This document shows positions 13,761-25,318 of a stretch of 64,000 bases of DNA, one piece after another (within the stretch, counting starts at the first letter, position 1; each line of letters starts with the position of its first letter). The translations under genes and the position numbers were made by a program. The DNA is from Glandiceps talaboti. Taxonomy: Eukaryota; Hemichordata; Enteropneusta; Spengelidae. The notes under the pieces were generated by a model. That model saw only the letters and a program-made list of their open reading frames with translations. It was not told the origin of the DNA and made no database searches. The stretch lies in contig NC_135557.1 of assembly GCF_964340395.1 (NCBI RefSeq), positions 4,487,216 to 4,551,215 on the forward strand, given 5' to 3'.

Positions 13761-16700
13761 TATATAAATTGCTAAACTATTTTGTTTAATTCACTTTCAT
13801 ATGGAACACCCGAGATGAATAGCAAGACCCAAGATTAATTACCAAGACCCAAGATGAATAGCAAGACCCAAGATGGATGGATATGTTTACCAATCTCAAG
13901 GCAGACGTAAGTTAATAATTGTCTTTTAAAGTGATTTTACATGATATTAATTACTATTACACATTGGAACATTAGAAGTTAGAAACATTTGCTTTACCTA
14001 TCACGACTGCAGCTCGTAGCAAAATTAGTATATATTACAATTTCAATAAATGCTATATATAAATTGCTAAACTATTTTGTTTAATTCACTTTCATATGGA
14101 ACACCCGAGATGAATAGCAAGACCCAAGATTAATTACCAAGACCCAAGATGAATAGCAAGACCCAAGATGGATGGATGTGTTTACCAATCTCAAGGCAAA
14201 CGTAAGTTAATAATTGTCTTTTTAAGTGATTTTGCCTGATATTAATTACTATTACACATTGGAACATTAGAAGTTAGAAACATTTGCTTTACCTATCACG
14301 ACTGCAGTGTGTAGCAACAGTAGAATACATTATATTATCAATGAATGCTATATATAAATTGCTAAACTATTTTGTTTAATTCACTTTCATATGGAACACC
14401 CGAGATGAATAGCAAGACCCAAGATTAATTACCAAGACCCAAGATGAATAGCAAGACCCAAGATGGATGGATATGTTTACCAATCTCAAGGCAAACGTAA
14501 GTTAATAATTGTCTTTTTAAGTGATTTTGCCTGATATTAATTACTATTACACATTGGAACATTAGAAGTTAATAGAAATATTTGCTTTACCTATCACGAC
14601 TGCAGCGTGTAGCAAAATTGGTATACATTACAATTTCAATGAATGCTATATATAAATTGCTAAACTATTTTGTTTAATTCACTTTCATATGGAACACACG
14701 AGATGAATAGCAATACCCAAGATGAATAGCAAGGCCCAAGATGGATGGACAAGTTTACCAATCTCAAGGCAAACGTAAGTTAATAATTGTCAAACATTTG
14801 CTTTACCTATCACGACTGCAGAGTGTAGCAACATTAGAAAACATTACATTATCAATGAATGCTATATATAAATTGCTAAACTATTTTCTTTAATTCACTT
14901 TCATATGGAACACGCGAGATGAATACCAAGACCCAAGATTAATTACCAAGACCCAAGATGAATAGCAAGACCCAAGATGGATGGATATGTTTACCAATCT
15001 CAAGGCAAACGTAAGTTAGTAATTGTCTTTTTAAGTGAATTTGCCTGATATTAATTACTATTACACATTGGAACATTAGAAGTTAATAGAAACATTTGCT
15101 TTACCTATCACGACTGCAGCGTGTAGTAAAATTGGTATACATTACAATTTCAATGAATGCTATATATAAATTGCTAAACTATTTTGTTTAATTCACTTTC
15201 ATATGGAACACACGAGATGAATAGCAATACCCAAGATGAATAGCAAGACCCAAGATGGATGGATAAGTTTACCAATCTCAAGGCAAACGTAAGTTAATAA
15301 TTGTCAAACATTTGCTTTACCTATCACGACTGCAGAGTGTAGCAACATTAGAATACATTACAATAGAAATGAATGCTATATATTAATTGCTAAACTATTT
15401 TGTTTAATTCACTTTCATATGGAACACCCGAGATGAATAGCAAGACCCAAGATTAATTACCAAGACCCAAGATGAATAGCAAGACCCAAGATGGATGGAT
15501 GTGTTGACCAATCTCAAGGCAAACGTAAGTTAATAATTGTCTTTTTAAGTGATTTTACCTGATATTAATTACTATTACACATTGGAACACTAGAAGTTAG
15601 AAACATTTGCTTTACCTATCACGACTGCAGCGTATCGCAAAATTAGTATACATTATAATATCAATGAATGCTATGTATAAATTGCTAAACTATTTTGTTT
15701 AATTCACTTTCGTATGGAACACCCGAGATGAATAGCAAGACCCAAGATTAATTACCAAGACCCAAGATGAATAGCAAGACCCAAGATGGATGTATATGTT
15801 TACCAATCTCAAGTCAAACGTAAGTTAATAATTGTCTTTTTAAGTGATTTTACCTGATATTAATTACTATTACACATTGGAACATTAGAAGATAGAAACA
15901 TTTGCTTTACCTATCACGACTGCAGCGTGTAGCAACAGTAGAATACATTACATTATCAATGAATGGTATATATAAATTGCTAAACTATTTTGTTTAATTC
16001 ACTTTCGTATGGAACACCCGAGATGAATAGCAAGACCCAAGATGAAAAGCACGACCCAAGATGGATGGATATGTTTACCAATCTCAAGGCAAACGTAAGT
16101 TAATAATTGTCTTTTTAAGTGATTTCACCTGATATTAATTACTATTACACATTGGAACATTAGAAGTTAGAAACATTTGCTTTACCTATCACGACTGCAG
16201 CGTGTAGCAAAATTGGTATACATTACAATTTCAATGAATGCTATATATAAATTGCTAAACTATTTTGTTTAATTCACTTTCATATGGAACACACGAGACA
16301 AATAGCAATACCCAAGATGAATAGCAAGACCCAAGATGGATGGATAAGGTTACCAATCTCAAGGCAAACGTAAGTTAATAATTGTCAAACATTTGCTTTA
16401 CCTATTACGACTGCAGAGTGTAGCAACATTAGAATACATTACACTAGAAATGAATGCTATATATCAATTGCTAAACTATTTTGTTTAATTCACTTTCATA
16501 TGGAACACCCGAGATGAATAGCAAGACCCAAGATTAATTACCAAGACCCAAGATGAATAGCAAGACCCAAGATGGATGGATGTGTTTACCAATCTCAAGG
16601 CAAACGTAAGTTAATAATTGTCTTTTTAAGTGATTTTGCCTGATATTAATTACTATTACACATTGGAACATTAGAAGTTAGAAACATTTGCTTTACCTAT

Positions 16701-17898
16701 CACGACTGCAGTGTGTAGCAACAGTAGAATACATTATATTATCAATGAATGCTATATATCAATTGCTAAACTATTTTGTTTAATTCACTTTCATATGGAA
16801 CACCCGAGATGAATAGCAAGACCCAATATTAATTACCAAGACCCAAGATGAATAGCAAGACCCAAGATGGATGGATATGTTTACCAATCTCAAGGCAAAC
16901 GTAAGTTAATAATTGTCTTTTTAAGTGATTTTGCCTGATATTAATTACTATTACACATTGGAACATTAGAAGTTAATAGAAACATTTGCTTTACCTATCA
17001 CGACTGCAGCGTGTAGCAAAATTGGTATACATTACAATTTCAATGAATGCTATATATAAATTGCTAAACTATTTTGTTTAATTCACTTTCATATGGAACA
17101 CACGAGATGAATAGCAATACCCAAGATGAATAGCAAGGCCCAAGATGGATGGACAAGTTTACCAATCTCAAGGCAAACGTAAGTTAATAATTGTCAAACA
17201 TTTGCTTTACATATCACGACTGCAGAGTGTAGCAACATTAGAATACATTACACTAGAAATGAATGCTATATATTAATTGCTAAACTATTTTGTTTAATTC
17301 ACTTTCATATGGAACACCCGAGATGAATAGCAAGACCCAAGATTAATTACCAAGACCCAAGATGAATAGCAAGACCCAAGATGGATGGATATGTTTACCA
17401 ATCTCAAGGCAAACGTAAGTTAATAATTGTCTTTTTAAGTGATTTTAGCTGATATTAATTACTATTACACATTGGAACATTAGAAGTTAGAAATATTTGC
17501 TTTACCTATCACGACTGCAGCGCGTAGCAACATTAGAAAACATTACAATATCAATGAATGCTATATATAAATTGCTAAACTATTTTGTTTTAATTCACTT
17601 TCATATAGAACATCCGAGATGAATAGCTAGACCCAACATGGATTACCAAGACCCAAGATGAATAGCAACACCCAAGCAAGATGGATGGATGTGTTTATGA
17701 ATCTCAAGGCAAACGTAAGTTAATAATTGTCTTTTTAAGTGATTTTACCTGATATTAATTACTATTACACATTGGAACATTAGAAGTTAGAAATATTTAC
17801 TTAAGCTATCACGACTGCAACGTGTGTCAAAATTGGAAAACATTACAACATCAATGAATGCTATATATAAATTGCTAAACTATTTTGTTTAATTGACA

Positions 17899-19410
17899 AG
17901 ATATGATGTATATGTTAACTGACTATTCAGGGTGTATATATTAACTGACTAGATAGGTTGTATACATTAACTGACTAGATAGGGTGTATATATTAACTTA
18001 CTGGACAGGGTGTATATGTTAACTAACTAGATATGTTGAATATATGTTAACTGACAAGACAGGTTGTTTATATTAACTGACTAGATATGATGATTAACTT
18101 ACCGGACAGGGTGTATATATTAACTGACTAGAGAGGGTGTATGTATTAATTTAATGGATATGGTGTATAAATTAACTACCTAGATGGGATGTATATATTA
18201 ACTGACTATTCAGGGTGTGTATATTAACTGACAAGATAGGTTGTATACATTAACTGACTAGATAGGGTGTATATATTAACTTACTGGACAGGGTGTATAT
18301 GTTAACTGATTAGACAGGATGTATATATTAACTGACTAGATATGATGTGTATATTAACTGACTAGATAGGTTGTATACATTAACTGACTAGATAGGGTCT
18401 ATATATTAACTTACTGGACAGGGTGTATATGTTAACTGACTAGATAGGTTGAATATATATCAACTGACAAGACAGGTTGTTTATATTAACTGACTAGATA
18501 TGATGTATATATTAACCGACTAGACAGAATGTATATATTAACTGACTAGACAGGTTGTATATATTAACTGACTAGACAGGGTGTATATATTAACTGACTA
18601 GACAGGATGTATATATTTACTGACTAGACAGAATGTATATATTAACTGACTTGACAGGTTGTATATAATAACTGACTAGACAGGTTGTATATGTTAACTG
18701 ACTAGACAGGATGTACATATTAACTGAGTTGACAGGTTGTATGTGTTAACTAACTAGACAGGTTGTATATATTAACTGACTAGCCAAGGTTTGTATATGT
18801 TAACTGACTAGACAGGTTGTATATTTTAACTAACTATACAGGTTGTATATATTAACTGATTAGCCAAGGTTTGTATATTAACTAATTTTATAGGTTGTAT
18901 ATACTCACTGACTAGATAGGTTGTATATATCAACTGACTAGATAGGTTGTATATATCAACTGACTAGACAAAATGCTATATATTAACTGAATAGACAGGT
19001 TGTATATATTTACTGACTAGACAGGTTGTATATGTTTACTGACTATTCAGGGTGTATATATTAACTGACTAGATAGGTTGTACATATTAACTGACTAAAT
19101 AGGTTGTATATTTTAACTGACTAAATAGGTTGTATATTTTAACTGACTATATAGATTGTATATATTAACTGACTAGACAGGTTGTATATGTTTACTGACT
19201 ATTCAGGGTGTATATATTAACTGACTAGATAGGTTGTATATATTAACTGACTATTCAGGGTGTGTATATTAACTGACTAGACAGGATGTATATATTAACT
19301 AACTAAAGAGGTTGTATATATTAACTGAATAGGCAGGTTGTATATATTTTCAGACTAGACATGTTGTGTAGATAAACTGGCTAGACAGGTTGTATATATT
19401 AGCTCACTAG
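17899..19410. repeat. 26-bp satellite/minisatellite
   Basis: Directly after the 295-bp satellite the sequence becomes a 26-bp tandem repeat, with consensus close to TGTATATATTAACTGACTAG followed by ACAGGT. Exact 26-bp spacing is visible, for example the ACTGAC boxes at 18541 and 18567. There are roughly 57 copies with frequent substitutions and small indels. The array contains the yeast-ARS-like AT composition expected of such repeats, but no function can be read from it. The boundary with the first satellite is sharp (about 17893-17899). Confidence 0.93.
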
Positions 19411-19413
19411 ACA

Positions 19414-19934
19414 GTGAGTCAATATTCTTAATTTTGAAATTAGTCAACATAAATTTTATCATTGTGTTATTGGGCAATATTTTTCTTATCTCTCATCAAT
19501 GAAAAATACAAGTTATCTAAGGAGGGGGGGGGGTGACCTTATGAATACTAATCACATGGCAAGTAGCAACAACCTTAGTTCACGAGTACTGTCTAGCTGA
19601 ATTAAGTAATATTTTGGGGAGTAACATAATTATAATATCGAAGTAATATTTTTAAAAGGTCAGAGTAAGTAATTGCTATTTTAAGTGTAAATATTACAAT
19701 TTGAATGAATTTTAATTTATTGAATAAATAAAAATATTCTCTGTTGTATTCATTCATTTCAGGATTGGACTACATGGCCACCGAAGATGGTACGAAGACA
19801 GGAGCTGGATGGATGTGACAACGACGACTGCAAACACCATAGAAGTGAGTCAATATTCTTAATTTTGAAATTAGTTGACATAAATTTTATCAATGTGTTA
19901 TTTGTCAATATTTTTCTCTTCTGTCAATAATGAA
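19414..19934. repeat. Duplicated ~90-bp intron-like segment (19414-19505 and 19845-19934)
   Basis: The segment beginning GTGAGTCAATATTCTTAATT occurs at 19414 and again at 19845. The copies share about 90 bp with few differences. The right copy starts exactly at a plausible splice donor after the candidate exon at 19763-19844. The left copy starts at the end of the 26-bp satellite with no visible exon before it. This suggests a partial exon/intron duplication, or expansion of the satellite through an older exon. Confidence 0.75.
19763..19844 (+). CDS. Candidate orphan internal exon (82 bp)
   Basis: The acceptor-like TTCATTCATTTCAG ends at 19762 and a strong donor GTGAGT starts at 19845. The 82 bp between them are GC-richer than the surroundings and open in two of three frames. 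Frame 1 reads with Trp, Pro, Lys and Arg, then a Cys/Asp-rich end (CDNDDCKHH). Frame 2 is also open. No neighbouring exon could be tied to it and I do not recognise the peptide, so the reading frame and the gene are unknown. The repeated donor-side sequence at 19414 is the only other hint of a gene. Treat as a candidate only. Confidence 0.3.
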
Positions 19935-20203
19935 ATGGTTGAAAATTGGAAACCCCTCCTAATGTTGTTCAATCTCGATTGCTTCATGGATTGTACATTT
20001 CCATTTCTCTGGGTTTTCATCCGCAATTTTCAACCACAGAGGGCGCACCCTGGTGGTGAATCACAGCCATGAGATATGGCCGAAACTGCGGTACACCTTT
20101 CACATGTACAGCATCATGTTTGTTCCAAAAGGTATCTTAATTATAATTATTCTCTATATGTTTGTATGTTTGACAGTGCCCTTGACACTATTTGCAGTCA
20201 AGC

Positions 20204-20205
<2 letters not shown>

Positions 20206-20268
<63 letters not shown>

Positions 20269-20289
20269 GTGTATGTGTGTGTGTGTGTG
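20206..20289. repeat. (TG)n microsatellite
   Basis: About 60 bp of uninterrupted TG, then TAAGTGTA, then further TG. Short open frames through it (poly Cys-Val) are artefacts of the dinucleotide. Confidence 0.97.
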
Positions 20290-20391
20290 AACTTACCACC
20301 CCACCCCCTCTAGGATATGTTATGGCAACTCAAAAAGGCGACAAAGAATTGTTTGGCAGCGATGACACCCCTGGCATTGGCTAGATAATAT

Positions 20392-20424
20392 GAACGTTAG
20401 ACTGTTAAAAATAGTCTAACGTTC
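20392..20424. other. Perfect 12-bp hairpin
   Basis: GAACGTTAGACT at 20392-20403 and its exact reverse complement at 20413-20424 are separated by a 9-bp loop. It lies between the two conserved blocks of the ~920-bp duplication described separately. No T-run follows it, and no promoter or gene context gives it a role. Confidence 0.6.
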
Positions 20425-21085
20425 TGGGGACCTTTTTGCCAGACTTGTCATATCATAACCTGTAGCTGTTTACAGTGCTTACAGTAAATTCCAGTTAGTC
20501 TTGAAGGATGAGAATTTAAATAAATTATACTATAAGTTATCTATACGCATATACTGATCAACTGAAAGTACTATCATCTGCCTTTTGTGGCTGTCATTCA
20601 AGGCAATGTCTATTATATCTACAAGATATCAAGCATACATCATCTACACCTAATGGCTAAGAGTGGAAAGTGTCATCGATAAGTTACTTACTTTTTGTTA
20701 TTCTTCTACATTCGATGTGCGATGATGATGAATGCAAAATAACTGTTTTATACATGCTAAGGTAAGTGACATATAAATGTAAATTAAGCATCTGTGAGAA
20801 CAAACACATAAGGGCTAATGACTCGCATATGAAAATAAATAACACACATAAGTAATGCACTATGAATATACATAATGCACACAAAAAGGCTAATGATGAA
20901 AAATTGAAAATAAGTTACACATGCATGGTGCATCATAAAAATAAATGACACAAGATAACTGATGTACCTAGTATCAAATCACACAAGACAAATGATGTGC
21001 CATGTAAAAATGACACAAGGCAAATGATGAATATATTAAAGCAAACAACGCACATATGAAAATAAATGATGTGCATTAAGGTAAA

Positions 21086-21167
21086 CGTAGACTGTAAGAT
21101 ATGTTGTGATTTTCCGCCCTCATCGGCCTACTCATATGAGGGCACCCCGTCATGGTGTACCTTACAG
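21086..21167. mobile_element. Foldback micro-MITE copy 1 (~82 bp)
   Basis: Imperfect palindrome. The inner arms are GCCCTCAT and ATGAGGGC. The outer arms are CTGTAAGATATGTTGTG and its near reverse complement CATGGTGTACCTTACAG. It is bounded by the identical 11-mer ATTAAGGTAAA at 21075-21085 and 21168-21178, consistent with a target-site duplication. The flank is itself degenerate repeat, which weakens that reading. Two related copies lie at 32808-32890 and 33192-33283. No coding capacity. Confidence 0.65.
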
Positions 21168-21699
21168 ATTAAGGTAAATGGTGAACCAAAAAATAAACGA
21201 CGTGCCCTTTAGGCAAGTGATGCAATATGAAAGTGAAACATATACTGTGCTTAATGGCAACTCAAATAGGCGACAAAGAATTGCTTGGCAGCGATGACAC
21301 CGCTAGCATTGTCTAGGTAATATGGGTTTCAGAGTAATCAATTTCAATGCGGCCAAATTCAACAGCTCAATGAAGCTCGATTGTTAATTTCATCAATGGG
21401 GGGGGGGGGGGGAAGGGTTTACACACATTTTGAAAATGCAAAATCTCTGAAGTCCACGGGACCTTTTTGCCAGAATTTGCCACACATGTATGCAATATAT
21501 ATGTTAGATGGTATCAGCAGCATTTCAAGTGTACATCACCATTAACATTGGACAGGTAAGAGTGGTAACAGTGTCATCTGTAAGTTCTTTACTTTCTTTT
21601 TTGGTGTCTACATTTGATTTGTGAAATAAGCCATTATATTAGAAGTATTTTTATGTCAATACGCCTTATTTGGATTACTAGAGTTCCAGCCATTTCTCA

Positions 21700-22045
21700 G
21701 GTAGTCACCACAAGAGGGTGCACTAGAGTGGCAGAGTGAGAGCTAGTCTCGATTACGCAGACTCTCACCGCTGGCGAATCTTCTTTGAGACCACCCCTCA
21801 TTCTGGATGGTCTCATAGACAGCGCCCCCAGCGGCGAGATGCTTGTGCCATGGTCAAAGACATGTTGCCAGTTCCAAGATGCATTGCGCGTCTCTCCATA
21901 CAATGCCATGTGTTGTGTATGTGCTGAGGGATTTGCACGTGCTATAAGGGGATGGTTGTCACCTGACCGTACCCTGGGTTCACCTGTAAAATCACTGTCT
22001 GTTGTCATTGATGGCGTTCAGCCAGAACAGAATCACTCATAATCA
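21700..22045. other. GC-richer island of unknown nature
   Basis: About 340 bp with visibly higher GC content and more CpG than the AT-rich surroundings. It is open for 103 codons on the minus strand (21697-22008) and 85 on the plus strand (21785-22042). Neither translation is recognisable and neither has clear splice signals. A CTCF-like CCACAAGAGGGTGC lies at its left edge (21708). It could be a decayed exon, a transposon fragment or a small regulatory island. I cannot choose. Confidence 0.35.
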
Positions 22046-23990
22046 AAGAGGTCAACGTGTGTTTCCATAATTTCCTTATGAAAATGTCATTTCAAACGTA
22101 ATATAGACAAAACAAGACTAACTGTAACAACATAAGCGACATCATCTCGCGTAATGCTTCTTGGAACCGTAAATTCGACTATTGGTTTATAAGAAGAGGT
22201 GAATGAAATGTGTGTGAAAAACCTCGGTGGAAAACAGTGGAGTTTTCCATCGGCCCTCTGTGACCCCCCCCCCCCCCTCTATGTAAAACCGGACTCCCCT
22301 CTAACTCTATGTAACACTGAAAACAGGCTGACCCCCTAAATCATGATCAGACCCCCCCCCCCCCCCATATATCATATTCAAATGTCAGCCATTTTTTGAT
22401 CGTGACTCAGTGTGGACTGTACTGCTTGACCATCTTGTAAATACTTGATAAGATCCCGTGATAGCACTGTCATCTCCTCTTAGAAGCATTGGAGGTTATT
22501 ACTGTTAATAGTCAATTTTGAAACTATTCAGACAGCTTCAGACAATAATGTCCAAGCTTTACAAGACAGCACCAACATGTAAAAAGCAACTACATAGGGA
22601 TGAAATAAAGTGAAATAAAGCTTGATAGCATCTTGACATTAAGACGTAGGGAATAGCTTGAGACTGGGATATGTCCACCTTTTGTGTGTGTGTGTGGGGG
22701 GGGGGGTCCTAGTGGTCTCCTCCTAGAAGGCTATTTTTTACTCTTAAAAGCCATTTTTTTAGGATAGTCAGAGCCTTTCATGCAATAATCTCCAAGCACC
22801 ACCAAGTATCAGAAACTATTCAGATTCTGTATAACTTACACAGGGTTGAAATATGTTACAAGTTAAATGGTATCATTATACTAAAGGTCGCCACACTTAA
22901 TGGTAGTATCATTGGTAGGGGTGATTTGGACGTTTAAGGCAATACTATATTTAAACTATCTTGCCAAACATTTCACATCTTTAAAATATAATATTCGAAT
23001 CGAAACAGGTTCAGAATTTAGATGAGAACGGGCTTACTATGACAGTAAAAGGGTTAGAGCATCTGAATGTTAGCTGAATGTATTAGTAACCTCTGGGGGT
23101 GAGGGATTCCTTGGGGTTTTCCACTGGCAGATTCAAGGTCAGCTTAATTTTTCTGTTTTTATCAACAAATCGTCGAAATATTACAATAATTACAGTTAAA
23201 GATAATGTTATATGCTACAAAGTGGTCATAATAGAGAATTATATAGATTACACATCCAGTTTCAGAGATACATGACATATCACTAGTGTGGTAGGTAATA
23301 CATTGTATATGTATATGTAAAGTTATGTTTGAGCGTCACTCCAGGTGAAGTAATATTTTAAAATAGGGACGAGAAAAAATACTAAAGTTCAGACAAGGTC
23401 ATGCCACTGTAGATTAATGGATTCTTTTCTTTAATCCAAATCCAAAACACAATGGCATCCTCTACCCAAAATTTCAAAACAGGATGCCCCCCCCCCGCCA
23501 ATTTCGAAAACAGGATGACCCCCTACTAATCCGTCACATGTTAATAATTATCTGCTTCTTTCGAAAACCATCCTGTTTACGGCGTTTACGGCATACTCTG
23601 TCTAAATCTCTCATACCACGTTTGTGACTAGAATAGTTATTGCATGACTAAAGCGACCATTTCACATATGAAGGAAAATTTGCTGGAATACTTGTTGCAT
23701 AGAAACATTGTTAATGTTGGTGTTTTGCATCTAAAATGATGTAGGCTTGGTGTTTCACTCACTCATGTGACATGACATTCATTACACACCCTCAGACGAC
23801 TGCAAAATAAACAATGACATAGGTGCCGTGCATAGTGGGGGATGTAGATTTAGAAGTAGTTAAGTTGAAATGTTGATTATCAGCAATATAAACAATTGTA
23901 GCCATTAAAAGTTTCGAGCCCATGTGACACTGTAATGATTTCATTAAAGGCCTGTTTTTGCTGCACTGTGAAAGAATAGCAATGCATACA
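22046..23990. other. Gene-free stretch with poly-C/poly-G tracts
   Basis: No convincing exon on either strand. Several homopolymer C or G tracts of 9-17 bp occur, at 22263-22277, 22349-22366, 22697-22706 and 23488-23496, with others just outside at 19506, 21399 and 29782. Some sit inside a recurring box of the form AAAACAGGATGACCCCC. That may be a short dispersed repeat. Confidence 0.5.
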
Positions 23991-23997
23991 GCGATCT

Positions 23998-25206
23998 TCT
24001 ATCGACTGTAGCTCTAAGCCTATCTCAAGCGGTTCTAGGACAAATGCCCCCGGACAAACGCCCCCCGGACAAATGCCCCCGGACAAACGCCCCCGGTAGG
24101 ATTGTCATTGCCTACGGATAGAGATCCAAAAAGCCAGATTTTGGGAGTACACTTAAAATATTGTTTTATCACTTTTATTGTATAACTGACGAATAGAATA
24201 GACAGAAGATGTTCAAAAAAATGTTGAATTCGACCAAATAGGGCATGATTTGGTTTTATCACTTTTATTGTATTATTACCAAAAGTGTGCTTATAAAGTG
24301 ATTTCGGGTGGTGTACTTACAATGAATGTTAAAAATGACTTAACTCAAACAGTCATTGTTATATACACATGCACATTTTATTTCGGACATTAGACTGAAA
24401 TTGTGATGATAATAAAGAAAAATACAAACAAAAATGTGTGATAAACACGGGATTTGATTTTTAAATAAGGTAGTTAATAGGAATTGCTTATGTGTAGAAC
24501 TCCAGAATCTGATTGCATAAATACTAAATATTACTATAATATTCAAAACAGGAGGTTGTGGGCTATTCCCCTCAAAATGTCAAGCCCATGACGTTTCTCG
24601 AAATCGGCAACAATTTGTGTAGAACTCTGGAATCTTATTGCATAAATATTAAGTGATAAAACCGTATTTTTAGTTTTAAGTACATCGCCTGAAATCACGT
24701 CTTTCAATCACACTGTAGTAGAAATGCTAAGTAATCCTAAAAAAAATGCCTTTCTTGGTTGAATTGTGAGCCATAGTCCTACCGTAGGCATTTGTCCTAC
24801 GGGGGCATTTGTCCGGGGGGCATTTGTCCGGTTACCATCTCAAACTGTACTAAAACTACCTACTAACAGCCAGTTTCTCTATTGAGCACAAATGTCATCT
24901 TTCACTCCTGCTGTTTAATTAATTGTATACAAATTGTTGATAAGGACAAGGCTGGCTTGTCCACTACACATATGACATATAACACACTTGAAGTGTCTGA
25001 TGTATACATTAATACAATTACACAAGGTACAAGTGTGTCATATAATCTGTGTAGTGCACCACCCAGCCTTGCCCTTTTCAGCAATTTGTTTACAATTACA
25101 CACCAGGGAGTGAAAGATTAGACCTGTGATCAATAGAGAAACTGGCTGTAAGTAGGTAGTTTTAGAACAGCTTGAGACAGTGGGCTTAGAGCTACGTTCG
25201 ATAGAT
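23998..25206. mobile_element. Long foldback element interrupted by another transposon
   Basis: The left end TCTATCGACTGTAGCTCTAA (from 23998) and the right end (to 25206) are inverted copies. The main arms are 24846-24993 and about 25019-25185. Each is ~150 bp and shares the boxes AAAACTACCTACT, ACAGCCAGTTTCTCTATTGA, TCTTTCACTCC and AAGGCTGG. The arms are separated by only ~25 bp, so the element would fold into a long hairpin. The open frames of 60-79 codons seen here are mirror images of each other within the arms and are not genes. The left arm is split at 24038-24829 by the insertion listed next. Confidence 0.8.
24038..24829. mobile_element. ~790-bp TIR element with GGACAAATGCCCCC ends
   Basis: The left end carries four tandem boxes of GGACAAA(T/C)GCCCCC. 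The right end carries three copies in inverted orientation (GGGGGCATTTGTCC). The interior is AT-rich, has an internal duplication (GTGTAGAACTC around 24492 and 24619) and has no coding potential, so it is non-autonomous. It sits within the left arm of the foldback element. Host sequence resembling TCTCAAG..GTTCTA occurs on both sides (24024-24037 and 24838-24852), a possible target duplication of about 15 bp. I cannot assign a superfamily. Confidence 0.75.
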
Positions 25207-25318
25207 GTATCAGTGTTCGATGTGATTGGGCAAAGGATCCTGCTGTGTTTATTTTGTCTCTTTTATTGTTAGTCTAGAGTTATAATATAATATAATATTG
25301 GGTTCTTATATATATAAG

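Larger units (their letters stand above)
1..17893. repeat. Tandem satellite, ~295-bp monomer, about 63 copies
   Basis: The whole left end is a head-to-tail array. Using the motif AATGCTATATATAAATTGC as anchor, successive copies start at 10, 305, 603, 819, 1114, 1409, 1704, 1999 and so on to 17857. The usual spacing is 295 bp, with regular variants of 298 bp and 216 bp. Each monomer contains a PstI site (CTGCAG) in CACGACTGCAGCGTGTAGC. It also contains an internal run of about 20-bp sub-repeats built on GACCCAAGAT. No reading frame stays open for long on either strand, so I see no coding function. The array runs off the left edge, so its true length is unknown. A pericentromeric or other heterochromatic block is a reasonable inference, not something shown here. 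Copies from about 14 kb rightwards look more diverged, as expected near an array edge. Confidence 0.97.
20325..21625. repeat. Diverged tandem duplication, unit ~920 bp (20325-20720 and 21246-21625)
   Basis: Matching blocks occur in the same order in both copies. These are ATGGCAACTCAAA plus GGCGACAAAGAATTG (20329 and 21252), GGCAGCGATGACACC (20356 and 21287), GGGACCTTTTTGCCAGA (20427 and 21459), and AAGAGTGG..GTGTCATC (20659 and 21549). The copies are clearly diverged. Between them (20750-21250) is a degenerate ~45-bp repeat with boxes like AAATAAATGATGTGC. No protein-coding signal is convincing. Confidence 0.7.

Noticed and set aside
1-17893. Regular repeats as a possible CRISPR-like array
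   Set aside because: Monomers are contiguous with no unique spacers, and the unit is ~295 bp. This is a eukaryotic satellite.
24882-25121. 79-codon + and 60-codon minus open frames
   Set aside because: Both sit in the inverted arms of the foldback element and mirror each other.
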